From assembly GCA_011525385.1 (NCBI GenBank), contig WTGF01000068.1, positions 1-57,239 on the forward strand: a stretch of 57,239 nucleotides of DNA, read 5' to 3'. Below are positions 32,232 to 39,572 of this stretch, piece by piece (the first letter of the stretch is position 1; the number at the start of each line of letters is the position of its first letter). The stretch comes from Chloroflexota bacterium (lineage in GTDB: Bacteria; Chloroflexota; Anaerolineae; Aggregatilineales; Phototrophicaceae). A program made the position numbers and the translations under genes. A model generated the notes under the pieces. That model was not told the DNA's origin and did not search any database. It saw only the letters and a list, made by a program, of their open reading frames with translations.

Positions 32232-34481
32232 ATGGCATCATTCACGCGTCAAGAAGCGCTGGATTATCACCGGCGCGGGCGGCCGGGCAAGATTCAGATC
32301 GCGCCGACCAAGCCGCTCGACAGTCAATTGCACCTGTCGCTGGCGTATTCGCCGGGCGTGGCGGAAGCTGTGCTGGAGATCGACAAGGATCCGCTGGCCG
32401 CCTACGAGATGACGGCGCGGGCGAACCTGGTGGCGGTGATCTCCAACGGCAGCGCCATCCTGGGCTTGGGCGATCGCGGTCCGCTGGCCTCCAAGCCGGT
32501 GATGGAAGGCAAGGGCGTGCTCTTCAAGAAGTTCGCCGATGTCGATGTCTTCGATATCGAAATCACCTCGCGCAAAACCGAAGAGATCATCGAGGTCTGC
32601 AAGGCGCTGGCGCCCACCTTCGGCGGCATCAACCTGGAAGACATCAAGGCGCCCGAATGCTTCGAGATCGAAGAGCGTTTGATGGAAGAACTCGATATCC
32701 CGGTCTTCCACGACGATCAGCACGGCACGGCGATCATATCAGGCGCGGCTTTGCTCAACGCGCTGGAGATCACCGGCAAGCGCATGGAGGACATCAAGGT
32801 CGTCATCAACGGCGCGGGCGCCAGCGCCATCGCCACCGGCAAATTCTTCAAATCGCTGGGCGTGGCCCGGGATAATATCCTCATGCTTGATTCGCGCGGC
32901 GTCATCCACCACCAGCGCGAAGACAACATGAATATCTACAAGACCGAATTCGCCATCCCGACCCACGCCCGGACGTTGCACGAGGCCTTGGAGGGAGCGG
33001 ACGCGCTTATCGGATTGTCCATCGCCGGGTCGGTGACACAAGACATGATCAGAGGCATGGCCCCCGACCCTATGCTCTTTGTGCTGGCCAATCCCACGCC
33101 GGAGATCATGCCGGAGCTGGCGGTGGAAGTCCGCCCGGACGCCATCATCGGCACCGGCCGCAGCGATTATGTCAACCAGGTCAATAACGTGCTCGGCTTC
33201 CCCTTTATCTTTCGCGGGGCGCTGGATGTTTATGCGACAGGCATCAATGAGGAAATGAAGATGGCGGCGGCGCGCGCCCTGGCGGCGCTGGCGCACGAAG
33301 ACGTGCCGGATAGCGTGCTCGCTGCTTATGGGCAAGAGTCGATCAAGTTTGGCAAAGATTATCTGATTCCCAAGCCGCTGGACCCGCGCGTATTGCTGTG
33401 GGTGGCGCCGGCGGTGGCGCAGGCCGCGATGGATTCCGGGGTGGCGCGGCGTCAACTGGATATCGACGAATACAAGCAGGAATTGATCAGCCGCCAGGGC
33501 ATAGGGCGCCAGGTGCGGCAGAATATCATTAATCGGGCGCGGGCGGGATCGCTCAAACGTATCGTCTTCCCGGAAGGCGAAGAACCCAAGATCATCCGCG
33601 CCGCCATGCAGATCCGCGACGAGGGCATCGCCCATCCGATCTTGATGGGACGGCCGGAGCGCATTCGCGGGACGATTGACAATCTGGGCTTGAACTACCA
33701 ACCGGAAGCCTTTGATCATTACGAAGCCGACAATCAATACGAATATCGCGATCTGCTCTACGACCTGCGGCGGCGCAAAGGCGTGACCCTGGGCAAGGCG
33801 CGGTCGCTGGTGCGGCAGCGCAATTACTACGCCAGTCTGATGGTCAGGAAGGGCGATGCCGACGCTATGGTCAGCGGCTTGACCTACGAATACCCGGACG
33901 TGATCCGACCGGCGCTGCAAGTCTTCGGCACGCGCGAAGGCGCGACGCGGGCGGCCGGCGTCTATCTGATGGTGATCGAGGGGCGGTCTTATCTCTTCAC
34001 TGACGCCACGGTCAATATCGATCCCGATGCCGAAACCCTGGCGGAGATCGCCGTGCTGGCGAACGATTTCGCTGAGACCCTGGGGCTAGACGCGCGCGTG
34101 GCCATGCTGTCCTTTTCGAATTTCGGCTCCACGCCCCATCCGCAGAGCGACAAGGTGCGGCGGGCGGTGGAGGGGGTGCGGGCGCGGAGACCCGATATCT
34201 TGATCGACGGCGAGATGCAAGCTGATACGGCGGTGGTGATCGATATCATCGAAGATCGTTATCCCTTCAGCCAGGTGCGGGATGCCAATGTGCTGGTCTT
34301 CCCCAATCTGGACGCGGCCAATACATCGTACAAGCTGCTCTCGCGGCTGACCGAGGCCGAGGCGATTGGTCCGATCCTGCTGGGCATGGGCGCGCCGGTG
34401 CATGTCTTGCAGGCGGGGGACGATGTCGAGGATATTGTGGCGATCGCGGCGGTGGCGGCTATGGACGCGCATGGGCGTTGA
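32232..34481 (+). CDS. maeB: NADP-dependent malic enzyme fused to a phosphotransacetylase domain
   Basis: A 749-residue protein of MaeB type. Residues 1-420 form the malic enzyme: LHLSLAYSPGVAE, the catalytic region FEIEERLMEELDIPVFHDDQHGTAI, and the nucleotide-binding VVINGAGASAIATGK. Residues 430-749 form a phosphate acetyltransferase-like domain (RIVFPEGEEPKIIRAA, MLSFSNFGSTPHPQSDKV) that in MaeB binds acetyl-CoA as a regulator rather than catalysing transfer. It would convert malate to pyruvate, CO2 and NADPH in the cytosol. Start 32232 has a strong TAAGGAGG. Copies of its 5' end (31165) and 3' end (34598, 36157) lie nearby. A good terminator is at 34699. Confidence 0.92.
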   Translation: MASFTRQEALDYHRRGRPGKIQIAPTKPLDSQLHLSLAYSPGVAEAVLEIDKDPLAAYEMTARANLVAVISNGSAILGLGDRGPLASKPVMEGKGVLFKKFADVDVFDIEITSRKTEEIIEVCKALAPTFGGINLEDIKAPECFEIEERLMEELDIPVFHDDQHGTAIISGAALLNALEITGKRMEDIKVVINGAGASAIATGKFFKSLGVARDNILMLDSRGVIHHQREDNMNIYKTEFAIPTHARTLHEALEGADALIGLSIAGSVTQDMIRGMAPDPMLFVLANPTPEIMPELAVEVRPDAIIGTGRSDYVNQVNNVLGFPFIFRGALDVYATGINEEMKMAAARALAALAHEDVPDSVLAAYGQESIKFGKDYLIPKPLDPRVLLWVAPAVAQAAMDSGVARRQLDIDEYKQELISRQGIGRQVRQNIINRARAGSLKRIVFPEGEEPKIIRAAMQIRDEGIAHPILMGRPERIRGTIDNLGLNYQPEAFDHYEADNQYEYRDLLYDLRRRKGVTLGKARSLVRQRNYYASLMVRKGDADAMVSGLTYEYPDVIRPALQVFGTREGATRAAGVYLMVIEGRSYLFTDATVNIDPDAETLAEIAVLANDFAETLGLDARVAMLSFSNFGSTPHPQSDKVRRAVEGVRARRPDILIDGEMQADTAVVIDIIEDRYPFSQVRDANVLVFPNLDAANTSYKLLSRLTEAEAIGPILLGMGAPVHVLQAGDDVEDIVAIAAVAAMDAHGR

Positions 34482-34545
34482 TTCACCACCGAGGCGCAGA
34501 GGGCACAGAGAACAATTCACCACAAAGACACAAAGGACACGAAGA
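34482..34545 (+). repeat. TTCACCAC-type intergenic repeat, copy 1
   Basis: ATTCACCACCGAGGCGCAGAG followed by a second TTCACCACAAAGACACAAAGG unit; degenerate versions of this A/G/C-rich repeat occur at 34625-34698, 35042-35078, 36210-36290 and 38983-39052. Repeats of this type are common in intergenic regions of several bacterial phyla and have no known function. Confidence 0.6.
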
Positions 34546-34549
34546 AAAT

Positions 34550-34574
34550 GTAGGGGCGACCTATCAGGTCGCCC
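34550..34574 (+). repeat. GTAG palindrome (REP-like), copy 5
   Basis: GTAGGGGCGACC, five nt, GGTCGCCC: a perfect 8-bp stem. It is followed about 24 nt later by a malic enzyme 3' fragment, the same order seen at 36110/36157. Confidence 0.85.
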
Positions 34575-34597
34575 GATTTGTTGTGCTTTCGACGCTG

Positions 34598-34637
34598 CGG
34601 CGGCCATGGACGCGCATGGGCGTTGATTCACCACCGA
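34598..34637 (+). pseudogene. 3'-end fragment of the malic enzyme gene, first copy
   Basis: About 40 nt matching the last codons of the malic enzyme, its stop and the following TTCACCACCGAG with a single change (GGCTATGG versus GGCCATGG). No coding function is expected. It begins about 24 nt after a GTAG palindrome. Confidence 0.75.
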
Positions 34638-34698
34638 GCGATATAACCACCGAGAACACCGAGAAGAATTCACCACCGAGGCGCAGAGGGCACAGAGA

Positions 34699-34723
34699 GG
34701 CGAGCCGTTGGCTCGCCTTTTTT
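34699..34723 (+). terminator. Rho-independent terminator
   Basis: Perfect 8-bp stem GGCGAGCC/GGCTCGCC with a GTT loop followed by six T residues. It is well placed to end transcription from the malic enzyme gene. Confidence 0.85.
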
Positions 34724-35220
34724 GATCCTCCGAGAAAATCATCCCGCGTGGGCGAATCGAGCGGAGATTGCACTGAAAAGAGGTCAAAGAGCGTTGGTTA
34801 GAATCGGGTGTGAAATTCTGTGACACAGAGCGAAATGCTGGCGCAATTGCCATATTGCCGCCGGGAAAAAAGTTTTTTCGGCGGACTGGCGCCTTTTTGT
34901 GGCCGTTTGGCAATTTGATGCGGCGGATTGATGTAGGGCTACAGGAGGTCATGGGCTGAGGATAGCAGGGTTTGGATGTGGAGTGGCGACTATATGGTCG
35001 CGGTCTTGTTTGGTGACGATGCGCTTGGTGGGGTGATTGGTTTTTCACCACAAAGACACGAAGGGCACAAAGGCATTTAACCACCTTTTCTTTGGTCGCA
35101 AAACGGACAATACGTACAATCGCCTAACCAAAACCATACAGACGCGCTGCGGATGACTGGCAATAATGTGCTATTCTCTACTAGAACGAATAGATAGATA
35201 TTACAATAGGAGAGTTAGCC

Positions 35221-36012
35221 ATGCGATACATTTTACTAACCCTTATCTTGCTCCTATGCCTCGCGCCGACACTGGCAACCGACTACACGCTGGATGAGGA
35301 ATGCACCCTTGCCGATGCCCTTAGAGCCGCCAACGCCGACATGGAGCGCGGCGCTTGCCCGGCCGGCGACGGCGCCGATACCATCACGCTCACCGCCGAC
35401 ATCACCCTAACGGGAGAATTGCCGCGTATCATCTCCGACATCACCATTGACGGCGCGGGCTTTACCATCAGCGGGGATGGGGAATGGCGCGTCTTTTATG
35501 TCGATCTGGGCGGCTCGCTCACCCTGCAAAACATCCATCTGACTGAGGCGCGAGCTCACAGCGAGGTCAGCTTCATCAGCGTCTGGGGCTCGACCGACTA
35601 TAGCAAGAGCGGTGGCGCCATCTTGGTCAACCGCGGCAGCCGGCTGGAACTGGTTAACAGCACTTTCACGGACAATGCGGCGGCGGACTTTGGCGGCGTA
35701 CTGGATGCCTGGGATAGCGAAGTTATTGTCACCGACAGCGTATTCAGCGGCAATAAGGCGGAGGATGGCGGCGCGATAGCTTCGGCTTTGAGCGTGGTCA
35801 CCATCAGCAATAGCAGCTTCGAGGACAACCGTGTCAGGGACGACGGCGGCGCGCTGCAGGTGTTTAACAGCACGGCGTATGTCACCGATTCGCAGTTCAT
35901 TGGCAATGTAGCAGCGCGTAGAGGCGGGGCGATCACCGTCTTTAGGGGCACCGTGGAACAAAGCGGCAATACCTTCACCGACAACGTTGGCGGTGACTGT
36001 GCTGGCTGCTGA
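35221..36012 (+). CDS. Single-module CSLREA beta-helix protein, C-terminally short
   Basis: A 263-residue secreted protein with a signal peptide (residues 1-20, LTLILLLCLAPTLAT) and one CSLREA-type module: DEECTLADALRAANADMERGACPAGDGADTITL, then beta-helix coils with repeated NSTFTDN, DSVFSGN, NSSFEDN and DSQFIGN turns. It resembles one quarter of the 1581-residue protein at 15800 but stops at NVGGDCAGC without the GCDIGAIE end block that closes each module there. It may be a truncated gene or a minimal surface protein; reading frame integrity and an AGGAGAG ribosome site favour expression. Downstream DNA carries malic enzyme 3' remnants. Confidence 0.8.
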   Translation: MRYILLTLILLLCLAPTLATDYTLDEECTLADALRAANADMERGACPAGDGADTITLTADITLTGELPRIISDITIDGAGFTISGDGEWRVFYVDLGGSLTLQNIHLTEARAHSEVSFISVWGSTDYSKSGGAILVNRGSRLELVNSTFTDNAAADFGGVLDAWDSEVIVTDSVFSGNKAEDGGAIASALSVVTISNSSFEDNRVRDDGGALQVFNSTAYVTDSQFIGNVAARRGGAITVFRGTVEQSGNTFTDNVGGDCAGC

Positions 36013-36109
36013 TCAGCGCGCCACATCGCCCATATTTCGCTGAGCCAATGTAGACCAATCCAGATCGATGCCGATGACAGATAGTCACGACCACCACCAC
36101 AGAGATACT

Positions 36110-36134
36110 GTAGGGGCGGCCCATTGGGTCGCCC
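36110..36134 (+). repeat. GTAG palindrome (REP-like), copy 6
   Basis: GTAGGGGCGGCCC, short centre, GGGTCGCCC. It lies about 23 nt before a second malic enzyme 3' fragment. Confidence 0.75.
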
Positions 36135-36156
36135 TTTTCCATACACGCAACCCACA

Positions 36157-36205
36157 ATGTCGAGGATATCCTGGTGGCGGCCATGGACGCGCACGGGCGT
36201 GACGG
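36157..36205 (+). pseudogene. 3'-end fragment of the malic enzyme gene, second copy
   Basis: ATGTCGAGGATATCCTGGTG and onward encodes VEDILVAAMDAHGR, matching the malic enzyme end VEDIVAIAAVAAMDAHGR with a five-codon deletion. It follows a GTAG palindrome, as at 34550/34598. Confidence 0.7.
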
Positions 36206-36209
36206 CTGA

Positions 36210-36290
36210 TGTTTGCCACCACACAGGCATACGGAGAACTGTGTCTAGGCGCCTTTCCTTTGTGCCATTCGTGTCTTTGTGGTTAGCCTT
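36210..36290. repeat. TTCACCAC-type repeat pair in inverted orientation
   Basis: CCACCACACAGGCATACGGAGAA at the left and a reversed unit ending in GTGTCTTTGTGGTTAG at the right, facing each other over about 80 nt. The layout resembles a small inverted-repeat element of the same family as 34482-34545. Confidence 0.45.
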
Positions 36291-36717
36291 TAGTCGGATC
36301 TAGACACTCCCGGCACAGCCCCTTGAAAGCCAGGTGCTCCGACTGGATGCGGAAGCCGTGCTTTTGCAGCATGCGCCGCTGGAAGTCGGCCAGTTCCTCG
36401 TCGGGGATGGTCAAGATTTGCCCGCAGGACCCGCAGCTCAGGTGATGGTGCCGGGCGCCGGCGATGCTGTAGGTCTTGCCCTGCGGATCGATAGTCGTTT
36501 CCGTAGCCAGCCCGACCGCGCAGAGCACATCGAGGGCGCGGTAGATGGTCGACCTGTCGATGCTGGGATCGAGGTGAGCGACGCGGGCGAAGATCTGGCT
36601 CAAGCTGGCGTGACCGGGAATCTCGCAGATGGCGTCGAGCACGATCAAGCGCTGCGGCGTGACGCGGTAGCCGCCGGCGCGCAGCCGCTCGATATAGTCG
36701 AGGTTTTCGTGTGTCAT
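36283..36717 (-). CDS. Fur-family metalloregulator
   Basis: A 144-residue Fur/Zur/PerR-family regulator. The winged helix covers RVTPQRLIVLDAICEI and SIDRSTIYRALDVLCAVGL. The metal and dimer domain shows HHHLSCGSCGQIL (regulatory His cluster plus structural CxxC) and CRECLDP (second structural CxxC). The set of ligands does not distinguish iron, zinc or peroxide sensing. I chose ATG at 36717; an in-frame TTG at 36744 would add nine residues and has a GGGGA upstream. It is divergent from the Gfo/Idh gene, 320 nt away, and a cation transporter of the CDF family lies 3 kb away, but control of it is only a guess. Confidence 0.85.
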   Translation of the reverse strand: MTHENLDYIERLRAGGYRVTPQRLIVLDAICEIPGHASLSQIFARVAHLDPSIDRSTIYRALDVLCAVGLATETTIDPQGKTYSIAGARHHHLSCGSCGQILTIPDEELADFQRRMLQKHGFRIQSEHLAFKGLCRECLDPTKG

Positions 36718-36790
36718 CAGGTCAATGCGCCGGGCAATCTTCAACGATGATTGTCCCCGACGTCGCCGGGAAAGGCAAATGGCGATAGCA

Positions 36791-36875
36791 CGCAGAGAAA
36801 GCCTTAGCAGATGTTTCCATACTGCGGGCGACCCACCGGGTCGCCCCTACCGCCGACTTTTATTTTGGAGTTATA
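36791..36875 (+). repeat. Long intergenic repeat, copy 2 (partner at 361)
   Basis: Matches 361-446 in the same orientation, with the GTAG palindrome (36826-36850) in the middle and the TTTTATTTTGGAGTT end conserved. See the first copy. Confidence 0.75.
36826..36850 (-). repeat. GTAG palindrome (REP-like), copy 7
   Basis: GGGCGACCC, CACC centre, GGGTCGCCCCTAC: reads GTAGGGGCGACCC on the minus strand. It is the core of the longer duplicated segment. Confidence 0.8.
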
Positions 36876-36924
36876 TTGCTTTAGATGTTCCCAATTCTGC
36901 GCCTCTGTGCAGAAAAGCAACTTG

Positions 36925-36962
36925 TTGCGATTGCCCTGTGCTAACGAGGCCGCAGGGCGCAA
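36925..36962 (+). promoter_or_regulatory. Stem-loop upstream of the Gfo/Idh gene
   Basis: TTGC (36925) pairs with GCAA (36959) and GCCCTG (36933) with CAGGGC (36953), with a 4-nt bulge and a 14-nt loop. A TATAAT box (36980-36985) follows 18 nt later, so the hairpin is probably upstream of the transcript or belongs to a divergent one. Confidence 0.35.
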
Positions 36963-37041
36963 ATCCGTCGGCGCTGCGCTATAATCGACTCGTTTGCAGG
37001 GAGGACAGTCTTATCTAGGTTTGCGATCCGCGAGGGTGAGA

Positions 37042-38181
37042 ATGGCGTCTGACAAAGTAAAACTCGGCATAGTCGGCTTGGGCAATATGGGGACGGTGCA
37101 TGTCCGGCACATGCTGGACCTGCCCAATACGGACCTGGTCGCCGTTTGCGATACCAATGAGCGGAAGCTGCAAGCCGCGAAGGCGGACAGCGGCGTCGCC
37201 CGCTTCCGCGATTACCGGCAGATGCTGGATTCGGCGGCGCTGGACGGCGTGATCATCGCGACGCCGCATTACGATCATCCCGATATGAGCATCGCGGCCT
37301 TCGAGCGCGGCATCCACGTCTTGGTGGAAAAGCCCATCGCCGTGCATGTCAACGAAGCGCAGCGCATGATCGACGCCTATCATTCGTTCAAGCGGCAGAT
37401 GCCGGACTTGGTGTTCGCGGCCATGTTCATGCAGCGGACCTGGGGGCATTGGCGCAAGATCAAGGCCATGATTGATCGGGGCGAACTGGGTAGGCTGATT
37501 CGCTGCAGCTGGATCATCACGGATTGGTTCCGGACGCAGTATTACTACGACAGCGGCGGCTGGCGCGCGACCTGGCGCGGCGAAGGCGGCGGCGTTTTGA
37601 TGAACCAGTGCCCGCACAACCTGGATCTGTATCAGTGGTTGGTGGGCGCGCCCGCGCGGATCCACGGCTTCGCCAGTTTTGGCAAGCACCATCAGATTGA
37701 AGTGGAGGACGAAGCCACCGCTTACTTCGAGCATGACAATGGCATGATCGGGCACTTCATCACCACCACCGGCGAATCGCCCGGGACGAATCGGCTGGAG
37801 ATCACCGGCGAAAATGGCAAGCTGGTATGCGAGAATGGTGAGATCATTTTCTATCGCAACCAGTGGTCGTCAATCAAGCAACTGTGGGAGTCCCCAAAGG
37901 GTTTTGATAAGGTGCCTTGCCAGCGCGAAATCGTCGACTTCGAAGGCAACAGCGACGGGGGACACGAACTGGTTATCGCCAACTTCGCCGATGCGATTTT
38001 GCAGGGAAGCGACTTGATCGCGCCGGCCGAAGAAGGCTTGCATTCGATCATGATCAATAACGCCATCATTCTGTCGGCTCACAAGAGAGAAACGGTTTCC
38101 TTGCCGATAGATGGCGACGAATTCGCCGATCTGCTACAACTTTATATTGAAGAATCCGCCAGAGAAGGAGCAGCGCAATGA
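37042..38181 (+). CDS. Gfo/Idh/MocA-family oxidoreductase
   Basis: A 379-residue NAD(P)-dependent oxidoreductase. The Rossmann fold starts with KLGIVGLGNMGTVHVRHML, the family EKP motif appears as HVLVEKPIAVHVNEA, and the catalytic region as GGGVLMNQCPHNLDLYQWL. Members oxidise or epimerise sugars and inositols. The gene overlaps the next (ATGA), which encodes a xylose-isomerase-like TIM-barrel protein, a pairing commonly seen in sugar or inositol catabolism modules, so they probably handle successive steps on the same sugar. The ATG at 37042 has GAGGGTGAG immediately upstream. A TATAAT lies at 36980-36985. Confidence 0.88.
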   Translation: MASDKVKLGIVGLGNMGTVHVRHMLDLPNTDLVAVCDTNERKLQAAKADSGVARFRDYRQMLDSAALDGVIIATPHYDHPDMSIAAFERGIHVLVEKPIAVHVNEAQRMIDAYHSFKRQMPDLVFAAMFMQRTWGHWRKIKAMIDRGELGRLIRCSWIITDWFRTQYYYDSGGWRATWRGEGGGVLMNQCPHNLDLYQWLVGAPARIHGFASFGKHHQIEVEDEATAYFEHDNGMIGHFITTTGESPGTNRLEITGENGKLVCENGEIIFYRNQWSSIKQLWESPKGFDKVPCQREIVDFEGNSDGGHELVIANFADAILQGSDLIAPAEEGLHSIMINNAIILSAHKRETVSLPIDGDEFADLLQLYIEESAREGAAQ

Positions 38182-38960
38182 GTCAATCGGTCCTGGCAGC
38201 GCAACTGTTTACGATTCGGGATTTTACCAAGACTCGCGCCGACTTTGCCGACAGCATGCGAAAGATCCGCGAGATCGGCTACCGTGTGGTACAGGTGTCG
38301 CAAGTTGGCGACATCGGCGACGCTTACATCAAGCGGGTTTGCGATGACAACGGACTTTCGATCTGCAATACTCACGTCAGCGTTGATCAGCTCCAGAACG
38401 ATATCGATGACGTGATCGCGCAGCACGAGTTGTGGGGTTGTCGCCACGTGGCGATCGGCGGCATGCCACTCGAGTTCCGCGACAGCGAGGCCGGCTTCCG
38501 ACGCTTCGCGGCCGTCGCCAACGGCATCGGCGAAAGGCTCGCGGATGCCGGGCTCAGCTTCAGTTACCACAATCACAGTTTCGAGTTCATCAAATTCGGC
38601 GATCGCAGCGGACTGGAACTCTTTTTCGACGAAACCGACCCGCGCTATGTGCGCGCGGAACTGGATACCTATTGGATACAGCACGGCGGCGCCGATCCTA
38701 TTGCCTGGATCGACCGCATGGCCGGTCGCATGCCGGTGATTCACCTGAAAGACATGGTGATGACGCCGAGCGCTGATGGGCGCGGCCAGCAGACGATGGC
38801 CGAGGTCGGCGAGGGCAATATGAACTTCCCGGGCATACTGGAAGCCTGCCGACGCGCGGGCGTCGAGTTCTACGCCGTTGAGCAGGACATCTGCCAGCGC
38901 GACCCCTTCGAGAGTTTGGCGATCAGCTATCGCAACCTGCGCGCCATGGGCTTGGATTGA
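38178..38960 (+). CDS. Sugar phosphate isomerase/epimerase (xylose isomerase-like TIM barrel)
   Basis: A 260-residue AP-endonuclease-2/xylose-isomerase-like TIM-barrel protein. Conserved positions include SYHNHSFEF, ELDTYWIQHGG, HLKDM and EVGEGNMNFPGIL and a C-terminal EQD, which form the divalent-metal and sugar site of IolE/hydroxypyruvate-isomerase-like enzymes. It overlaps the upstream oxidoreductase gene by four nt, with GAGAAGGAG as the ribosome site inside that gene, so translation is coupled. It would interconvert a keto sugar or inosose; exact substrate unknown. A 41-nt perfect hairpin lies 113 nt downstream. Confidence 0.85.
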   Translation: MSQSVLAAQLFTIRDFTKTRADFADSMRKIREIGYRVVQVSQVGDIGDAYIKRVCDDNGLSICNTHVSVDQLQNDIDDVIAQHELWGCRHVAIGGMPLEFRDSEAGFRRFAAVANGIGERLADAGLSFSYHNHSFEFIKFGDRSGLELFFDETDPRYVRAELDTYWIQHGGADPIAWIDRMAGRMPVIHLKDMVMTPSADGRGQQTMAEVGEGNMNFPGILEACRRAGVEFYAVEQDICQRDPFESLAISYRNLRAMGLD

Positions 38961-39073
38961 AAGCGGCTCCTGCAAATCCTTTTTTCACCACAGGTGAATT
39001 ATCGTTGCATGACTTACTTGTACTTACTTCTGCGCTCTCTGTGGTGAATCCCCCGCTCAGCCCAGGAACTGCC

Positions 39074-39114
39074 CCGTAGGGTAAAACAACATGCAATGTT
39101 GTTTTACCCTACGG
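39074..39114. repeat. Perfect 19-bp inverted repeat
   Basis: Arm CCGTAGGGTAAAACAACAT, a 3-nt GCA loop and its exact complement. It lies between convergent genes. No T-run follows on either strand. It may be a bidirectional terminator or a small palindromic element; it also contains GTAG. Confidence 0.8.
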
Positions 39115-39155
39115 TAGTGATGGTTCAGTTAGAATGAGTTTTCAAAACCCTAGGG

Positions 39156-39419
39156 TTATTCCAACTGTTCTAACGGAATCGGCAGGCGATAGACTTTTCT
39201 ATTGCGCTCAACTGATCCCTCGATCAGATGACCTTCGGCCACCAATTCCTTGAGATCGGCGCGAAGGTTTTGGATAGTTTTCCCAATAGCCTCGGCAATC
39301 GCTTTCTGGCTGTCGTGCCCGGCCGCGACCGCCGCCATGATCTTATCCTTGACGCGCGGCTTGACAGAACCGGCTTTGATCTGGATGGCGCTGTCCAAGG
39401 CACGGTAGAATTTTAACAC
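39156..39419 (-). CDS. Small winged-helix DNA-binding protein
   Basis: An 87-residue protein whose residues 25-80 read as a winged helix-turn-helix (KPRVKDKIMAAVAAG, then QKAIAEAIGKTIQNLRADLKELVAEGHLIEGS, and NRKVYRLP wing). It resembles small transcription regulators or the DNA-binding part of larger proteins. The start GTG at 39419 has only a poorly spaced GGAG, so the true start may lie a few codons downstream. It converges with the sugar isomerase and is divergent from the CDF transporter 150 nt away, which it might regulate; this is speculation. Confidence 0.6.
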   Translation of the reverse strand: MLKFYRALDSAIQIKAGSVKPRVKDKIMAAVAAGHDSQKAIAEAIGKTIQNLRADLKELVAEGHLIEGSVERNRKVYRLPIPLEQLE

Positions 39420-39572
39420 ACTCCGCTGGCCCTTGGAAGGCTCTAACCTTGAGCTGATATCTCGCTACTGATTACATGTTCTGCGCTCGTGAACTATCTT
39501 GCAATTTTTCGCAATAAGCCAGATGCGTATGATGGTCTGTTAGGCTTGGCTAGAACTTAGAGGATACCTTTA

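Larger units (their letters stand above)
34482..35220. other. 739-nt repeat-rich spacer after the malic enzyme
   Basis: The region contains several CACCACxxAGxCxCAGAG-type repeat units (34482-34545, 34625-34698, 35042-35078), a GTAG palindrome (34550), a copy of the malic enzyme 3' end (34598), a strong terminator (34699) and the promoter area of the beta-helix gene. I see no supported gene. Confidence 0.7.

Noticed and set aside
32739..33920. 393-codon minus-strand frame opposite the malic enzyme
   Set aside because: Antisense shadow: composition rich in R, H, Q and D with no domain, while the plus strand encodes an unmistakable malic enzyme.
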